Source: an uncultured bacterium (lineage in GTDB: Bacteria > Armatimonadota > Hebobacteria > CAIYQO01). From it: DNA of 64,000 bases. Both the position numbers and the translations under genes were made by a program. Below are positions 49,772 to 59,400 of the stretch, piece by piece. The notes beneath the pieces were generated by a model. It did no database searches. It saw only the letters and a list, made by a program, of their open reading frames with translations, and was not told where the DNA came from. Where the stretch lies: NCBI GenBank assembly GCA_903928345.1, contig CAIYQO010000273.1:1-64000 (forward strand). Reading direction: 5' to 3'. Numbering within the stretch: position 1 is the first letter of the stretch; each line of letters starts with the position of its first letter.

Positions 49772-49824
49772 TTCTCCTCTCAACCAGCAGGGGATGCGCT
49801 GCACGATACGGAATTTTTTTAGCT

Positions 49825-50631
49825 ATGCGCATCGATGCTCATACCCACGCATTTTCCGAGAAGATCGCCGAGAAGGCGGTGGAGCAGCTTATCCGCTACT
49901 ACCAGTTGCCGACCTCCTACGGCGGCACGCTGGCGGCCCTCTTTGCCCATGCGAGCGAGGCGGGGCTGGACGCGCTGGTGTTGCTGGTGGCGGCCACGCG
50001 CGCGGATCAGGTGAAACCGGCGCACGACTGGGTGCTCTCCCGCCCGTGGGAAACCTTTCCGCAACGCCCGCGCGTCATCCCCTTCGGCACGTATCATGTT
50101 GACGATCCGAATTGGCAGGCGGAGCTGACACGGTTGCGCGCGGCGGGCATCGGAGGGATTAAGCTGCATCCGGAGTTCCAGGGGATCGACCTGGCCGACC
50201 CGCGGCTGTGGCCCTTCTTCGAGGAGGTCGCCGGGCGGGAGATCCTCATGATCCACGTCGGCGATCCGCGGGTGAGCGCCGACAACCCCAGCACGCCGCG
50301 CAAGGTGGCCGCGCTACTCGACCGCTTCCCCACCCTCACCGTCATCGCCGCGCACCTGGGCGGCTACTGCTTCTGGGAGGAGGCGCTGGCGCACCTGGCA
50401 GGCCGCGACGTCTACCTGGACACCTCCAGCGCGCTGGCCTTTATCGACCCTTCCCTGCTGCGCCGGCTGGTGGACAAACACGGCACCGCGCGCCTGCTCT
50501 GCGGCAGCGACTATCCCCTCGCCTCGCCGCTCGATGCCCAGCGCTGCGTGGAAGCCCTCGACTGGCTCACCGACGCCCAGCGCGAAGCCATCCTCGGCGG
50601 CAACGCCGCGCGGCTGTTCGGGTTAGGTTAG
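49825..50631 (+). CDS. Amidohydrolase, amidohydro-2 (TIM-barrel) family
   Basis: 268 residues. N-terminal DAHTHAF holds metal His6 and His8; GIGGIKLHPEFQG, MIHVGDP (His), AHLGG (His) and LLCGSDYP (Asp) complete the metal and catalytic set of amidohydrolase-2 proteins. These act on carboxylic or lactone-like rings in the cytoplasm; the substrate is not predictable. No Shine-Dalgarno is seen. The 3' end overlaps the convergent nucleotidyltransferase gene by 9 bases. Confidence 0.85.
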   Translation: MRIDAHTHAFSEKIAEKAVEQLIRYYQLPTSYGGTLAALFAHASEAGLDALVLLVAATRADQVKPAHDWVLSRPWETFPQRPRVIPFGTYHVDDPNWQAELTRLRAAGIGGIKLHPEFQGIDLADPRLWPFFEEVAGREILMIHVGDPRVSADNPSTPRKVAALLDRFPTLTVIAAHLGGYCFWEEALAHLAGRDVYLDTSSALAFIDPSLLRRLVDKHGTARLLCGSDYPLASPLDAQRCVEALDWLTDAQREAILGGNAARLFGLG

Positions 50632-51363
50632 CCGCAGGTCGGCGTCCAGCGCCGCCACCGTTTCCGGGGTCCCCACGTCGCTCCATAAACCCACGAGGCG
50701 ATGCGCGCGCACGCGCTCGCCGGCGTGGAGCATGGCGTGCAGCGCATCGGTGACTTCATATTCGCCGCGCGGCGAAGGGGTGAGCGCCTGCACGTACGGC
50801 CACACGCGCGGGCCGAGGGCGAGCACGCCGGCGTTGTTCCATGGGGTGGTCGAGGTGCCCGGCGCGGGTTTTTCCACGATGCGCGTCACGCGGTCGCCGT
50901 CCAGGTACACCGCGGCGCCGGCAGCGGGGTCGTCCATGTGGTTCACGCCGATCAGCGCGGCGTCGTTGGGGCGAAAATCAGTTAGCAGCGCAGGGTAGTT
51001 CTCCGGGGCGATGAGGATATCCCCCCAGTGGAGCAGGAACGGCGCGTCGCCGCACAGGTCGGCCACCCGGCGCAGCGCGCCCCCGGTGCCGTCCGGCGGC
51101 TCCTGCGTGCGATAGGTGAGGCGCATCCCCAGCGCGGCGCCGTCGCCGAAGGCCTCCTCGATCATCGCGCCGCGGTAACCGACCACGATGACCGCCTCCG
51201 TCACCCCCGCCGCCCGCACCCCATCCAGAATGCGCGCCAGAATCGCCCGCCCCGCCACCGGAATGAGCGGCTTGGGCCGCTCCGCCGTCAACGGCATCAT
51301 CCGCGTCCCCCGCCCCGCGGCGAGGATCACGGCACGTGTGATCTGTCCAGCTAATATTGTCAT
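50623..51363 (-). CDS. Sugar-nucleotidyltransferase-like protein
   Basis: 246 residues. AVILAAGRGTRMMPLTAERPKPLIPVAGRA is the signature of hexose-1-phosphate nucleotidyltransferases; HWGDILI and VEKP follow. Similar to MurNAc-1-P or mannose-1-P nucleotidyltransferases (MurU-like or RfbA-like); length points to the short, single-domain form. The start was moved to ATG 51363 because the upstream part is a repeat-derived sequence. Confidence 0.85.
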   Translation of the reverse strand: MTILAGQITRAVILAAGRGTRMMPLTAERPKPLIPVAGRAILARILDGVRAAGVTEAVIVVGYRGAMIEEAFGDGAALGMRLTYRTQEPPDGTGGALRRVADLCGDAPFLLHWGDILIAPENYPALLTDFRPNDAALIGVNHMDDPAAGAAVYLDGDRVTRIVEKPAPGTSTTPWNNAGVLALGPRVWPYVQALTPSPRGEYEVTDALHAMLHAGERVRAHRLVGLWSDVGTPETVAALDADLRLT

Positions 51364-51371
51364 GATGGGGA

Positions 51372-51487
51372 TACGAACCGCAAAGACGCAAAGGACACAA
51401 AGGATACGCGAAGTGTTGGCTATTGCTGCGCAGCAAAACACCCTTCTTTGCGTTTTCCTTTGTATTCTTCGCGTCTTTGCGGTTCGT
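51372..51487. repeat. Palindromic repeat, family B copy 3
   Basis: Arms ACGAACCGCAAAGACGCAAAGG (left) and a complementary right end TCTTTGCGGTTCGT at 51474-51487. Sits between the nucleotidyltransferase start and the metK stop. Confidence 0.85.
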
Positions 51488-51499
51488 CCTTTTCCGTCG

Positions 51500-52672
51500 T
51501 TACGCGGTGCCGCAGCAGAGCGGCTCGGTGCCGGCGGCGCGGGCGAGGGTATCGGCCATGTCGGTCTGCTCCCAGCGCACGGGCAGGTCGGTCCGGCCGA
51601 AGTGGCCGTAGGCGGCGGTGGCCAGATATTGCGGCTTGCGCAGTTGCAGCGTGTCGATGATCGCGCCCGGACGCAGGTCGAAATACGTGCGGATGAGTTC
51701 CCCGATCTTCGTTTCGCTGATGCGGCCCGTGCTGTACGTCTCCGCGCTGATGCTCAGCGGGGTGGCTTCGCCGATGGCGTAGGCCACCTGGATTTCCAAC
51801 CGTTCCGCCACGCCCGCGGCGACCAGGTTCTTCGCGATGTAGCGCATCATGTATGCCGCGCTGCGGTCGACCTTGGTGGGGTCTTTCCCGGAGAAGGCGC
51901 CGCCGCCGTGGCGGCCCATGCCACCGTAGGTGTCCACGATGATCTTCCGCCCGGTGAGGCCGGTGTCCGCCACCGGGCCGCCGATGGTGAAGATGCCGGT
52001 GGGGTTGACGTAGAACTGCGTCTTTTCGTCGAGCATACCCAGCGGACCGAGCACCGGCTCGATGACGTGGGTGAGAAGGTCGCGCCGCAGGTCGGCCAGG
52101 TCCACCCCCACCGCGTGATGGCTGGAGATGAGCACCTTGTCGATGCGTATCGGGCGATGCCCCTGGTACGCCACCGTCACCTGCGTTTTCCCATCCGGAC
52201 GCAGGTAGGGTAGCGTGGCGTCCTTGCGCACGGCGGCGAGCCGCTGCGCCAGCCGGTGCGCCCAGGCAATGGGGGCGGGCATCAACTCGGCCGTTTCCGT
52301 GCAGGCGAAGCCGAACATCATCCCCTGGTCGCCCGCGCCGCCGACATCCACGCCCATGGCGATGTCCGGCGACTGCGGCTGTACGAAGTCGTAGACCGGC
52401 ACGGTGGCACAGTCGTACCCCGTCTCCGCGGTGTAGCCGATACTCGCCAGCACGCCGCGCGCGAGGCCGTCGATGTTGACGCGCGCGTGTGCGGTGATCT
52501 CCCCGGCCACGACCACGCCTTTGGTCGTCACCAGCGTTTCACAGGCGACGCGGCCCAGTGGGTCCTGCGCGAGGATCGCGTCCAGCACCGCGTCGGAAAT
52601 CTGGTCGGCGACTTTATCGGGATGACCCTCGGTGACGGATTCCGAGGTGAATACGTGCAGTCGTTCGCTCAA
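51500..52672 (-). CDS. metK: S-adenosylmethionine synthetase
   Basis: 390 residues. It makes SAM from Met and ATP. The N-terminus [28 protein letters not shown] and [19 protein letters not shown] are family-conserved. The start is TTG with AAGGAGA nine bases upstream. A TATACT lies on the minus strand at 52732-52727. The short leader (about 60 nt) leaves no room for a SAM riboswitch and none is seen. Confidence 0.95.
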   Translation of the reverse strand: MSERLHVFTSESVTEGHPDKVADQISDAVLDAILAQDPLGRVACETLVTTKGVVVAGEITAHARVNIDGLARGVLASIGYTAETGYDCATVPVYDFVQPQSPDIAMGVDVGGAGDQGMMFGFACTETAELMPAPIAWAHRLAQRLAAVRKDATLPYLRPDGKTQVTVAYQGHRPIRIDKVLISSHHAVGVDLADLRRDLLTHVIEPVLGPLGMLDEKTQFYVNPTGIFTIGGPVADTGLTGRKIIVDTYGGMGRHGGGAFSGKDPTKVDRSAAYMMRYIAKNLVAAGVAERLEIQVAYAIGEATPLSISAETYSTGRISETKIGELIRTYFDLRPGAIIDTLQLRKPQYLATAAYGHFGRTDLPVRWEQTDMADTLARAAGTEPLCCGTA

Positions 52673-52801
52673 CGAACCGTTCTCCTTTTCGTTCTCGCCC
52701 GCAAGCGGACGGGAAATGCGGCCTGTAGTATAGCATCGAATTCACGATGAATAAAGTCTCTTTTCCCCGGCGGCCCCTGGTGCAAACATTGATTTGCCGG
52801 C

Positions 52802-53899
52802 CTACCGGTGCCCTAACTCGTTGCACAAGTCCAGGTACAGCTTCACCGCGGGCACCGGGGTGTTCCAGGTGAACTCGTTGCCGATGCGGAAGAAGTAGCC
52901 GCCGGAGCGATCGGCGGTGGCGCGCATGCGCTGCACCATGGCGGTGATCTCCGCCGGGTCGTTGCGCGCCAGGATGCGCGTGTCGCCCTCGCCGGCGAGG
53001 AACGCGGTGGGGTGCGCCTCCGCCACCGCGCGCAGGTTCGTGTAGGGCTCGCAGAGCACCCCGCGGATGCCCAGCGGGAAGAGATCGGGGATGAAGGCAT
53101 CCAGGCAGCCGTCGGAGATGAAGATCACCTCTTTGCCCGCGTCGCGCAGGATGCCGAAGAACTCCTCGTAGCGCGGGAAGATGTGCTTGTGCATCCAACT
53201 CGGCGAGCAGACCGGCCCGCGCGTGTTCACGATGTCGTCGTGACAGGTGATGAAGTGCACCGGCAACCGCGCGAAGGCGCGGAACAGGCGGCGGTTGAGT
53301 TCGGCGAACTCGTCCATGAGGCGGTCGAACTCGTCGTCCAGGCACGTCTCCATGAACAACTGCCAGCCGAAGGTGAGCAACGGCCACATGAACATCGTCT
53401 GGTAGGTGCCCACCATCGCGGTGGCCCCTTCCGGCGCGGTGTCGCCCCACTCGGCGGGGAGTTGGGCGCGGAATTGCTGGTAGAGACGCTCCTCATCGGT
53501 GAAATCCCAGTTCGTCACGATAGAGGTCTGCCGGTAATCCGGTTCCGCCAGCGGGGAGAAGGCGAAAACGTCCTCCGCGGTGCGGAAACGCTCGCCGAAA
53601 TCCCAGTGAAAGGTGACGCCGTCGCCCCAGCGCACCACGTGGCGCCCCGCGTCGGTGGCGCCGCTGGAATGCGTGCCCAGGTCGAGTTCCGGCCGCGGCT
53701 TGGGGGCATCGGTGGCGGGAATATCCACGTTCAACAGCGGGTAAATCGTCTTCAGCCGCTCCAGGCATAACCGCGGATGCGCGAAATAGTCGATGCCGGT
53801 GATGGCGGTCTCGGCGTCGGGGCACCCCAGGTACTCCCAATGCGGAATCCGCGCGGGCGATTGCCCCATATACGCCTGATATTCGTAACTGACGGCCAC
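52802..53899 (-). CDS. URO-D-family protein without the Zn Cys/His set
   Basis: 365 residues, divergent URO-D-like TIM barrel. The position of the metal H-x-C is replaced by FISDGC (262-265): Asp-Gly-Cys, with no His at the first place. The HDD and NTRGP segment resembles family members with a different active site. Start taken at GTG 53899, where AAGGAG sits six bases upstream; the longer frame gives repeat-derived residues. Its family function is unknown; perhaps a substrate-specific methyltransferase or lyase. Confidence 0.7.
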   Translation of the reverse strand: MAVSYEYQAYMGQSPARIPHWEYLGCPDAETAITGIDYFAHPRLCLERLKTIYPLLNVDIPATDAPKPRPELDLGTHSSGATDAGRHVVRWGDGVTFHWDFGERFRTAEDVFAFSPLAEPDYRQTSIVTNWDFTDEERLYQQFRAQLPAEWGDTAPEGATAMVGTYQTMFMWPLLTFGWQLFMETCLDDEFDRLMDEFAELNRRLFRAFARLPVHFITCHDDIVNTRGPVCSPSWMHKHIFPRYEEFFGILRDAGKEVIFISDGCLDAFIPDLFPLGIRGVLCEPYTNLRAVAEAHPTAFLAGEGDTRILARNDPAEITAMVQRMRATADRSGGYFFRIGNEFTWNTPVPAVKLYLDLCNELGHR

Positions 53900-53982
53900 G
53901 GGAAGCTCCTTCGGCGAGTATGCGCTCACTATAGCCCGGCAGTGCGAGGGTGTCAATGCGGGGGCGCGAGCGCGTGGGAGAC

Positions 53983-54094
53983 TGGGAGAATGGGAGAATG
54001 GGGTGTGGATTTTCGCTTGGTCGTAAGCTCCCGGTAAACAGTTGCCAGACCAGTTCCACTTGCCGCGCTCGCATTCGGCCTCTCCCATTCTCCC
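53983..54094. repeat. GGGAGAATGGGAG inverted pair
   Basis: GGGAGAATGGGAG at about 53984-53998 pairs with CTCCCATTCTCCC at 54082-54094 (about 85-bp spacer). Lies in the 420-bp gap 53900-54319 together with the ftsZ promoter; nothing else is seen there. Confidence 0.65.
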
Positions 54095-54233
54095 GTTCCC
54101 CCGTTCCCCGGCCCTTGCCGGGCAAGCGCTGCATCCTTTTTCAAAAGCAAGCAGGGATTCCCGGGGGGAACGCGAATTGGTGATGCTAGTTGGAAGCGCC
54201 CGTGCGGATGCCGGGGTCTCGGGGGCAACCCGG

Positions 54234-54263
54234 TTGACATAACGGAAACCGGGTACCTATAAT
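54234..54263 (+). promoter_or_regulatory. Predicted promoter of ftsZ
   Basis: TTGACA at 54234-54239, 18-bp spacer, perfect TATAAT at 54258-54263. Leader of about 50 nt before the proposed ATG at 54320. Confidence 0.75.
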
Positions 54264-54319
54264 TGACACCGAGGCCCGAGGGTCTCGTGCGTCATGGCGG
54301 CTCGGAACGTGATGAACCC

Positions 54320-55432
54320 ATGGCACAACTCGCATTTGATTTTCACAGCAGCAGCGTAGAGATAGCACCGTTGCGAAAGGGGATGGCAGTGGTTAAGTTA
54401 CATGACGGCCAGGCGAAGATTAAAGTGATCGGCGTAGGCGGCGGCGGAAGCAACGCGGTCGATCGCATGATCGAAGCCGGGCTGGGCGGCGTGGAGTTTA
54501 TCGTCGCCAACACGGATATGCAGGCGCTGGCGCGCTCGGGCGCCGAGCGCAAAATCCAGCTCGGTGAGGATGTCACGCGCGGACTCGGCGCGGGCGGGAA
54601 TCCCGAAGTGGGCCGCCAGGCCGCCGACGAAAGCCGCCAGGAGTTGAAAAATATCCTTGACGGCGCCGACATGGTCTTCATCACCGCCGGCATGGGCGGC
54701 GGCACCGGCACCGGCGCCAGCCCCACCATCGCGGAGATCGCCAAGGAGCTGGGCGCGCTGACCATTGCCGTCGTGACCAAACCCTTCCGCTTCGAAGGCC
54801 GTCGCATGAATTCCGCCACCGACGGCATCAGCAAATTGAAGGGGAAAGTGGACGCGCTGATCACCATCCCCAACGAGCGTCTGCTCGGTGTGGTGCCCAA
54901 GAACACCACCATGCTGGAAGCGATGCGCTACGCCGATGAAGTGCTGCGCCAGGGCGTGCAGGGCATCTCCGACCTCATCACCGTGCCCGGGCTGATCAAC
55001 CTGGACTTCGCCGACGTGAACGCCGTGTTGAGCGGCGCCGGCACCGCGCTGATGGGTATCGGGGAAGGCGCCGGGGAGCGCCGTGCCGCCGAGGCCGCCC
55101 AGCAGGCGATCTCCAGCCCGCTGCTGGAGACCTCCATGGAAGGCGCCACGCGCATCCTGTTCAACATCACCGGCAGCATGGACCTCAGCCTCACCGAGGT
55201 GGACGAGGCGGCGAACATCATCGCCACCTCCGCCGGCGTGGACGACGCCAACGTGATCTTCGGCATCGTCTTCGACGATCGCATGGAAGACCGCGTGCGC
55301 ATCACCGTGGTCGCCACCGGCTTCGCCGTGGACCCGCTGGAGGACGCCACGCGCGCGCTGGCCGCCCCCGCGATGCCCATCGCCTCGCCCGACAGCGACC
55401 TGGAAATCCCCACCTTCCTGCGCCGCCGGTAA
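54320..55432 (+). CDS. ftsZ: Cell division GTPase FtsZ
   Basis: 370 residues. [16 protein letters not shown] begins the GTPase domain; [10 protein letters not shown] is the tubulin signature. The C-terminus [11 protein letters not shown] is a good FtsZ tail peptide, with almost no linker before it, so the tail is shorter than usual. Start uncertain: ATG 54320, ATG 54383 or GTG 54389 (AAAGGGG six bases upstream) are all possible. It stands alone, 49 kb from ftsW-murC-murB; ftsA is not seen. Confidence 0.93.
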   Translation: MAQLAFDFHSSSVEIAPLRKGMAVVKLHDGQAKIKVIGVGGGGSNAVDRMIEAGLGGVEFIVANTDMQALARSGAERKIQLGEDVTRGLGAGGNPEVGRQAADESRQELKNILDGADMVFITAGMGGGTGTGASPTIAEIAKELGALTIAVVTKPFRFEGRRMNSATDGISKLKGKVDALITIPNERLLGVVPKNTTMLEAMRYADEVLRQGVQGISDLITVPGLINLDFADVNAVLSGAGTALMGIGEGAGERRAAEAAQQAISSPLLETSMEGATRILFNITGSMDLSLTEVDEAANIIATSAGVDDANVIFGIVFDDRMEDRVRITVVATGFAVDPLEDATRALAAPAMPIASPDSDLEIPTFLRRR

Positions 55433-55451
55433 CCGGCACATCCCCAACACC

Positions 55452-55479
55452 ACGGCCCGCGGAGTATTCCGCGGGCCGT
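55452..55479. terminator. Terminator between ftsZ and the convergent hydrolase
   Basis: Perfect 12-bp stem (55452-55463 with 55468-55479) and 4-base loop GTAT. Can serve both strands. Confidence 0.8.
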
Positions 55480-55502
55480 CGGCGTTTGGTCGCACCGGCG
55501 CG

Positions 55503-56357
55503 TCAGGCGGCGCGCGCCTGGGCGCTTTGCCCCAGGAAATCGACCAGCGCCTGATTCACCTGCTCCGCGTGCGTCCAGAGCAGGCCGTGCGGGGCGCCGT
55601 CCAGCACCACCAGTTGACTGCCTTTGATGAACTGGTGCGTCCGCTGCCCGGATGCCGAGAACGGGCAGATGCGATCCTGGTTGCCGTGAATAATCAGCGT
55701 GGGCACATCGACGCGCGCACAATCGCGCCGGAAGTCGGTGGTCCAGGTGTGCGGGCAGGCCAGGGTGCCCACCGGGGAGGCGGCGGCGGCGACGTTCCAA
55801 CTGTCGCGCACGACTTCCTTGCTGATCAGCGCACCGAGCAGCATGTCGGTATTGTAGAAGTTGGCGAAGAAGGTGGTCAGGAAGGCCGGCCGGTCGGTGG
55901 CGATGGCGGCTGCGGTGTCGTCGAAGACGCTCTTGTCCACCCCCTCCGGGTTGTCGGACGTCTTCAGCAAATACGGCGGCACGCCGCTGATGATGACGGC
56001 CTTGCTGACGCGCTCCGACCCGTGGGTGCCCAGGTAATGCACCACTTCGCCGCCCCCCATCGACATGCCGACCAGCACCACGTTGCGCAGGTCGAGCTGC
56101 GTGATGAGCTGGTGCAAGTCGGCGACGAAGGTGTCGTAGTCATACCCGAAGGTCGGCTGGCTGGACCACCCGAAGCCCCGGCGGTCATACGCGATGACCC
56201 GGTACCCCGCGCTCAGCAACGCCGACGTCTGTTTCTCCCAGGACCGCCCACTCAGCGGGAAACCATGGATCAGCACGACCGGCTGTCCCGTGCCATGGTC
56301 CTCGTAGTACAGCTTGATGTCGCCAGAATTCTCCTGCCCCACGGTGAGACTCGGCAT
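55503..56357 (-). CDS. Alpha/beta hydrolase, non-heme chloroperoxidase/esterase-like
   Basis: 284 residues. Oxyanion region LIHGFPLSGRSW, nucleophile elbow GMSMGGGE (Ser), acid in GNQDRICP (Asp) and base in APHGLLW (His). The sequence resembles cofactor-free haloperoxidase-type esterases. Start at ATG 56357 after AAGGAG; the upstream extension is not homologous. Substrate unknown; cytoplasmic. Confidence 0.88.
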   Translation of the reverse strand: MPSLTVGQENSGDIKLYYEDHGTGQPVVLIHGFPLSGRSWEKQTSALLSAGYRVIAYDRRGFGWSSQPTFGYDYDTFVADLHQLITQLDLRNVVLVGMSMGGGEVVHYLGTHGSERVSKAVIISGVPPYLLKTSDNPEGVDKSVFDDTAAAIATDRPAFLTTFFANFYNTDMLLGALISKEVVRDSWNVAAAASPVGTLACPHTWTTDFRRDCARVDVPTLIIHGNQDRICPFSASGQRTHQFIKGSQLVVLDGAPHGLLWTHAEQVNQALVDFLGQSAQARAA

Positions 56358-56488
56358 AGTGACGCTCCTTTCCGGGTGTACTTCCCGGTAGAATCCGTCG
56401 CAGTATCCCTCCATACGGCGCACCCGTGTGACGCCAGGGGAGCACCACCTCCGCGGCTTGTGAGAAGAACGCACCGTGCGCGACGCCC

Positions 56489-59400
56489 CTACCACCGCAC
56501 GGCGACCGGCGCACCGACAGGCGTGATTTCCGGCTTCAGGCGATACAGCACCACCTTGGTCGTCCAGTCGTCCTCGTTGAAGACCACCACTTCGCCGTCT
56601 TTGCGGGCCACGGCCTGCAGGCTCATCGGGAAATCGACCCAACTGCCCAGGTAGCCGCAGAGCTTGCCGGGGCCGAGGGTGCCCAGCTTCAGGCCGGTCT
56701 CAGCGTCGAACACCTGCACTTCCGCCTGCACGAGGTCGGTGGAGAAGGCCAGCCGGCCCGCCACCGCACAGCCCATGCCGTTCATAGTGGTGTCCACCAG
56801 CGTTTGCCAGCGCAGGTGTTGCTGCGCGTCGTAGCGGGCGAGCACTACGCCGGCAGGTCCCCACCCGTCCGCCGGGTGGCGCAGATAATCGGCGGTGGCG
56901 CCGTAGACGTACAGCGCGTGGTCGCCCGGCGAGTGCACCACCGCGCGGAGGCGCTGGAAGGGTGCGGGAGTCGGCAGCACCACGGCCTTCGCCCAGTCGT
57001 AGACGGGGTTATTCCGTGCGTCCAGCCCCAGGCAAGGCAACTGCAGGATATGCCCGTCGTCGTAGCCGCGCCAGACGTCGCCGTTGGTATCGACGTGCCA
57101 GTTCCACGAGCCGGCATCCGTCGTGCCGTCGGTGGTGAATTCGTCCGCCTGCACCTGTCCGTCGCCGTTCACGTCGCGCCACGCCCAGCGGCCATTCGGC
57201 TGGTTCGGCGGCCACTCCTTCGGGCGCGGACCCCCTTGCAACATCCCCACCGGACGTGCCTGCTCGCCGTCCACCCGAAAGATGGCGAAGTTCTGGCTAT
57301 ACATCGGGCACAGGTAGACGAACGTCTTGCCACCGATGCGCGCGCACTGCGCTGAGGCATAGCTGTCGTGGTCGCGCGGATCGTCCACCCCGCGCGGATG
57401 CGTGAAGCCGGCGTAGCGCCAGGCCGGTGAGTTCGTCGCGTAGTCGAGCCGGTAGTGCTCGTCCTTGGTGTAGACATCCTCGGGTGAGGCCGGGTCAGCG
57501 GCGGCGCCGTCCACAAAGGTCAACCCTTCCTTTTTCCAGATCAAGGTGCCGTCGGGGCCGAACTTCTTCAACTCCGCGCCGTTGTTGGCCATGCCCACCC
57601 ACACGTTGCCGGCGGCGTCCGCCCCGACGCCGGTCAGGTCGTGGAAGCGCAGGTCGCCGGTGGCGCCGGGAGTCGCCCCACCCCACACGCCGCCCGCTTC
57701 GCCCAGCGTGCCGACTTGCTTCGCCGTGTCGCCGGAGACGTCGAAGATGCGCACCTGGGCCGTGGCGTTGTCGGCCACCAGCACGCGGCCCTTGGCATCC
57801 ACCGCGATGGCGACGGGCTTCCCGACGTCGGGAATCGCCAGCGTCTGCTTCCCCTCCGGGGTGACGCGCATGATGGACGGCCCCTGGTCGGCGGTGGCCG
57901 GGCTGAGGGTCCACAGGTTGCCTGCCGCGTCGAGGGCCAGCGCGCCGGGTCGGGCCACGGCGACGGCGCGCTCCTCCTTCATCGTCTCCTGATCGATGAC
58001 GTGCACCTGGTGCGCGACGGCATCGGCGATATACAACTTGCCGTCGCGCGCGGCCAACCCGACCACGCACGGCTTGCTGCCGACCACGAACTGGTTCTTC
58101 CACCAGGCGCCCTTGCCGTCGGGCCACGCCGCCACTTTGCCGTCGCGGGTATAGCGCTTCACCCCGTACCAGGTTTCTCCCTTCGGGGGGAAGCCGCGCG
58201 GGTCGTCCACGTGGGACAGCTCCGTGGCGGCGAAGATGTACTGCTCGCTCGCCGTCACCACGCTGCCGCCCATATTGCCCCAGCCGTGAGTGTCGGGCAG
58301 GGTGGTCAGCACCGCGCCGTCGGGGCCGTAGACCGCGGCCTCGCGGCCCATCTCGTCCCACCCGCAGTTGGTGTAGGCGCGACCATCGGGCGCCACGTAC
58401 AGGCCGGCCATATCGTGCTGGAAGCGCTGCTCGAAGGTCGGCTGTGAATTGCCCAGCCACCCCTGCCGCACGTTCAGCCGCACCTGGTAGGCGCGCGCGG
58501 TGTATTTGCCGTGGGGCACCGGATGGCGCAGGTTGTCGGTGCCGTCCCAGTGCGCCGCCAGCTCGCCGTGTGCGCGCCAGGCCACCTCTGAGCGCAGCGT
58601 GCGCACCAGCCGCTCCTGGCCGTCGAAGATGCCCAGCGCATAGGTGGTATCCGGCGCGGGCGGCGTGGCGGGCAGCGGGATGCGCACCGTGGGCGTGCCG
58701 GTCAGCGCCCCCTGCGGATCGCGTTCGGCCCCCGTCAGCGGCGCGCGGACCAATTCCAGCGCCGCCGTGCTGCTCCCGTTGTCCTGCCCGGACAGCTCCC
58801 GCCAGTCCGAAAGCGTGCGCGCCACGCGGTCGGTCCACACGCCGGGGGTGGACAGGCTCATCACGCCCCAGAAGACGTTCCGATCGCTCTTCACGTCGGG
58901 GCAGTCGTGCAGGCTCAACGCCACGCCTTCGCGCCCGGGCGCCTGCAACTGGCATCCGTCCAGCACCAGGCCGTCACACCGGTCGGCGCGCAATCCCTGG
59001 TAGCTCAACGTTTCCTGGAAGCGCATCGCCCGGCCATATTGTGCGCCGACGAACTGGTCGGGGTAGACGATGGCGTCGTGGAGCTGGACCTCCCGGCTGC
59101 GATTGAGCCGCACCACGTTGCCGCTGCCGAGACACATGCCGCGCGTGACCGTCACGCCCGTGCAGCCGTCGACCAGCAACACACTCGGCTGCGACGCCTG
59201 CTCGGGCGGCAGGCTGCTCCACAGGCGGCAGTCGGTGATCATACACCCGGTCGTGTTGCTGACCTTCAGCACCGGCGATGCATCGGCGGTATCCTGATGC
59301 ACGACCAGCCGGGTGAGCACCACGTCCTTCGTGCCGGTGACGGCGACCGTGCCGTAGAGCACGAACGCCCACAGCGTGGCCGCTTCCAGCTTCACCGGCG

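Noticed and set aside
52673-52801. Possible SAM riboswitch before metK
   Set aside because: The leader is only about 60 nt after the best -10 box and has no P1-P4-like helices.
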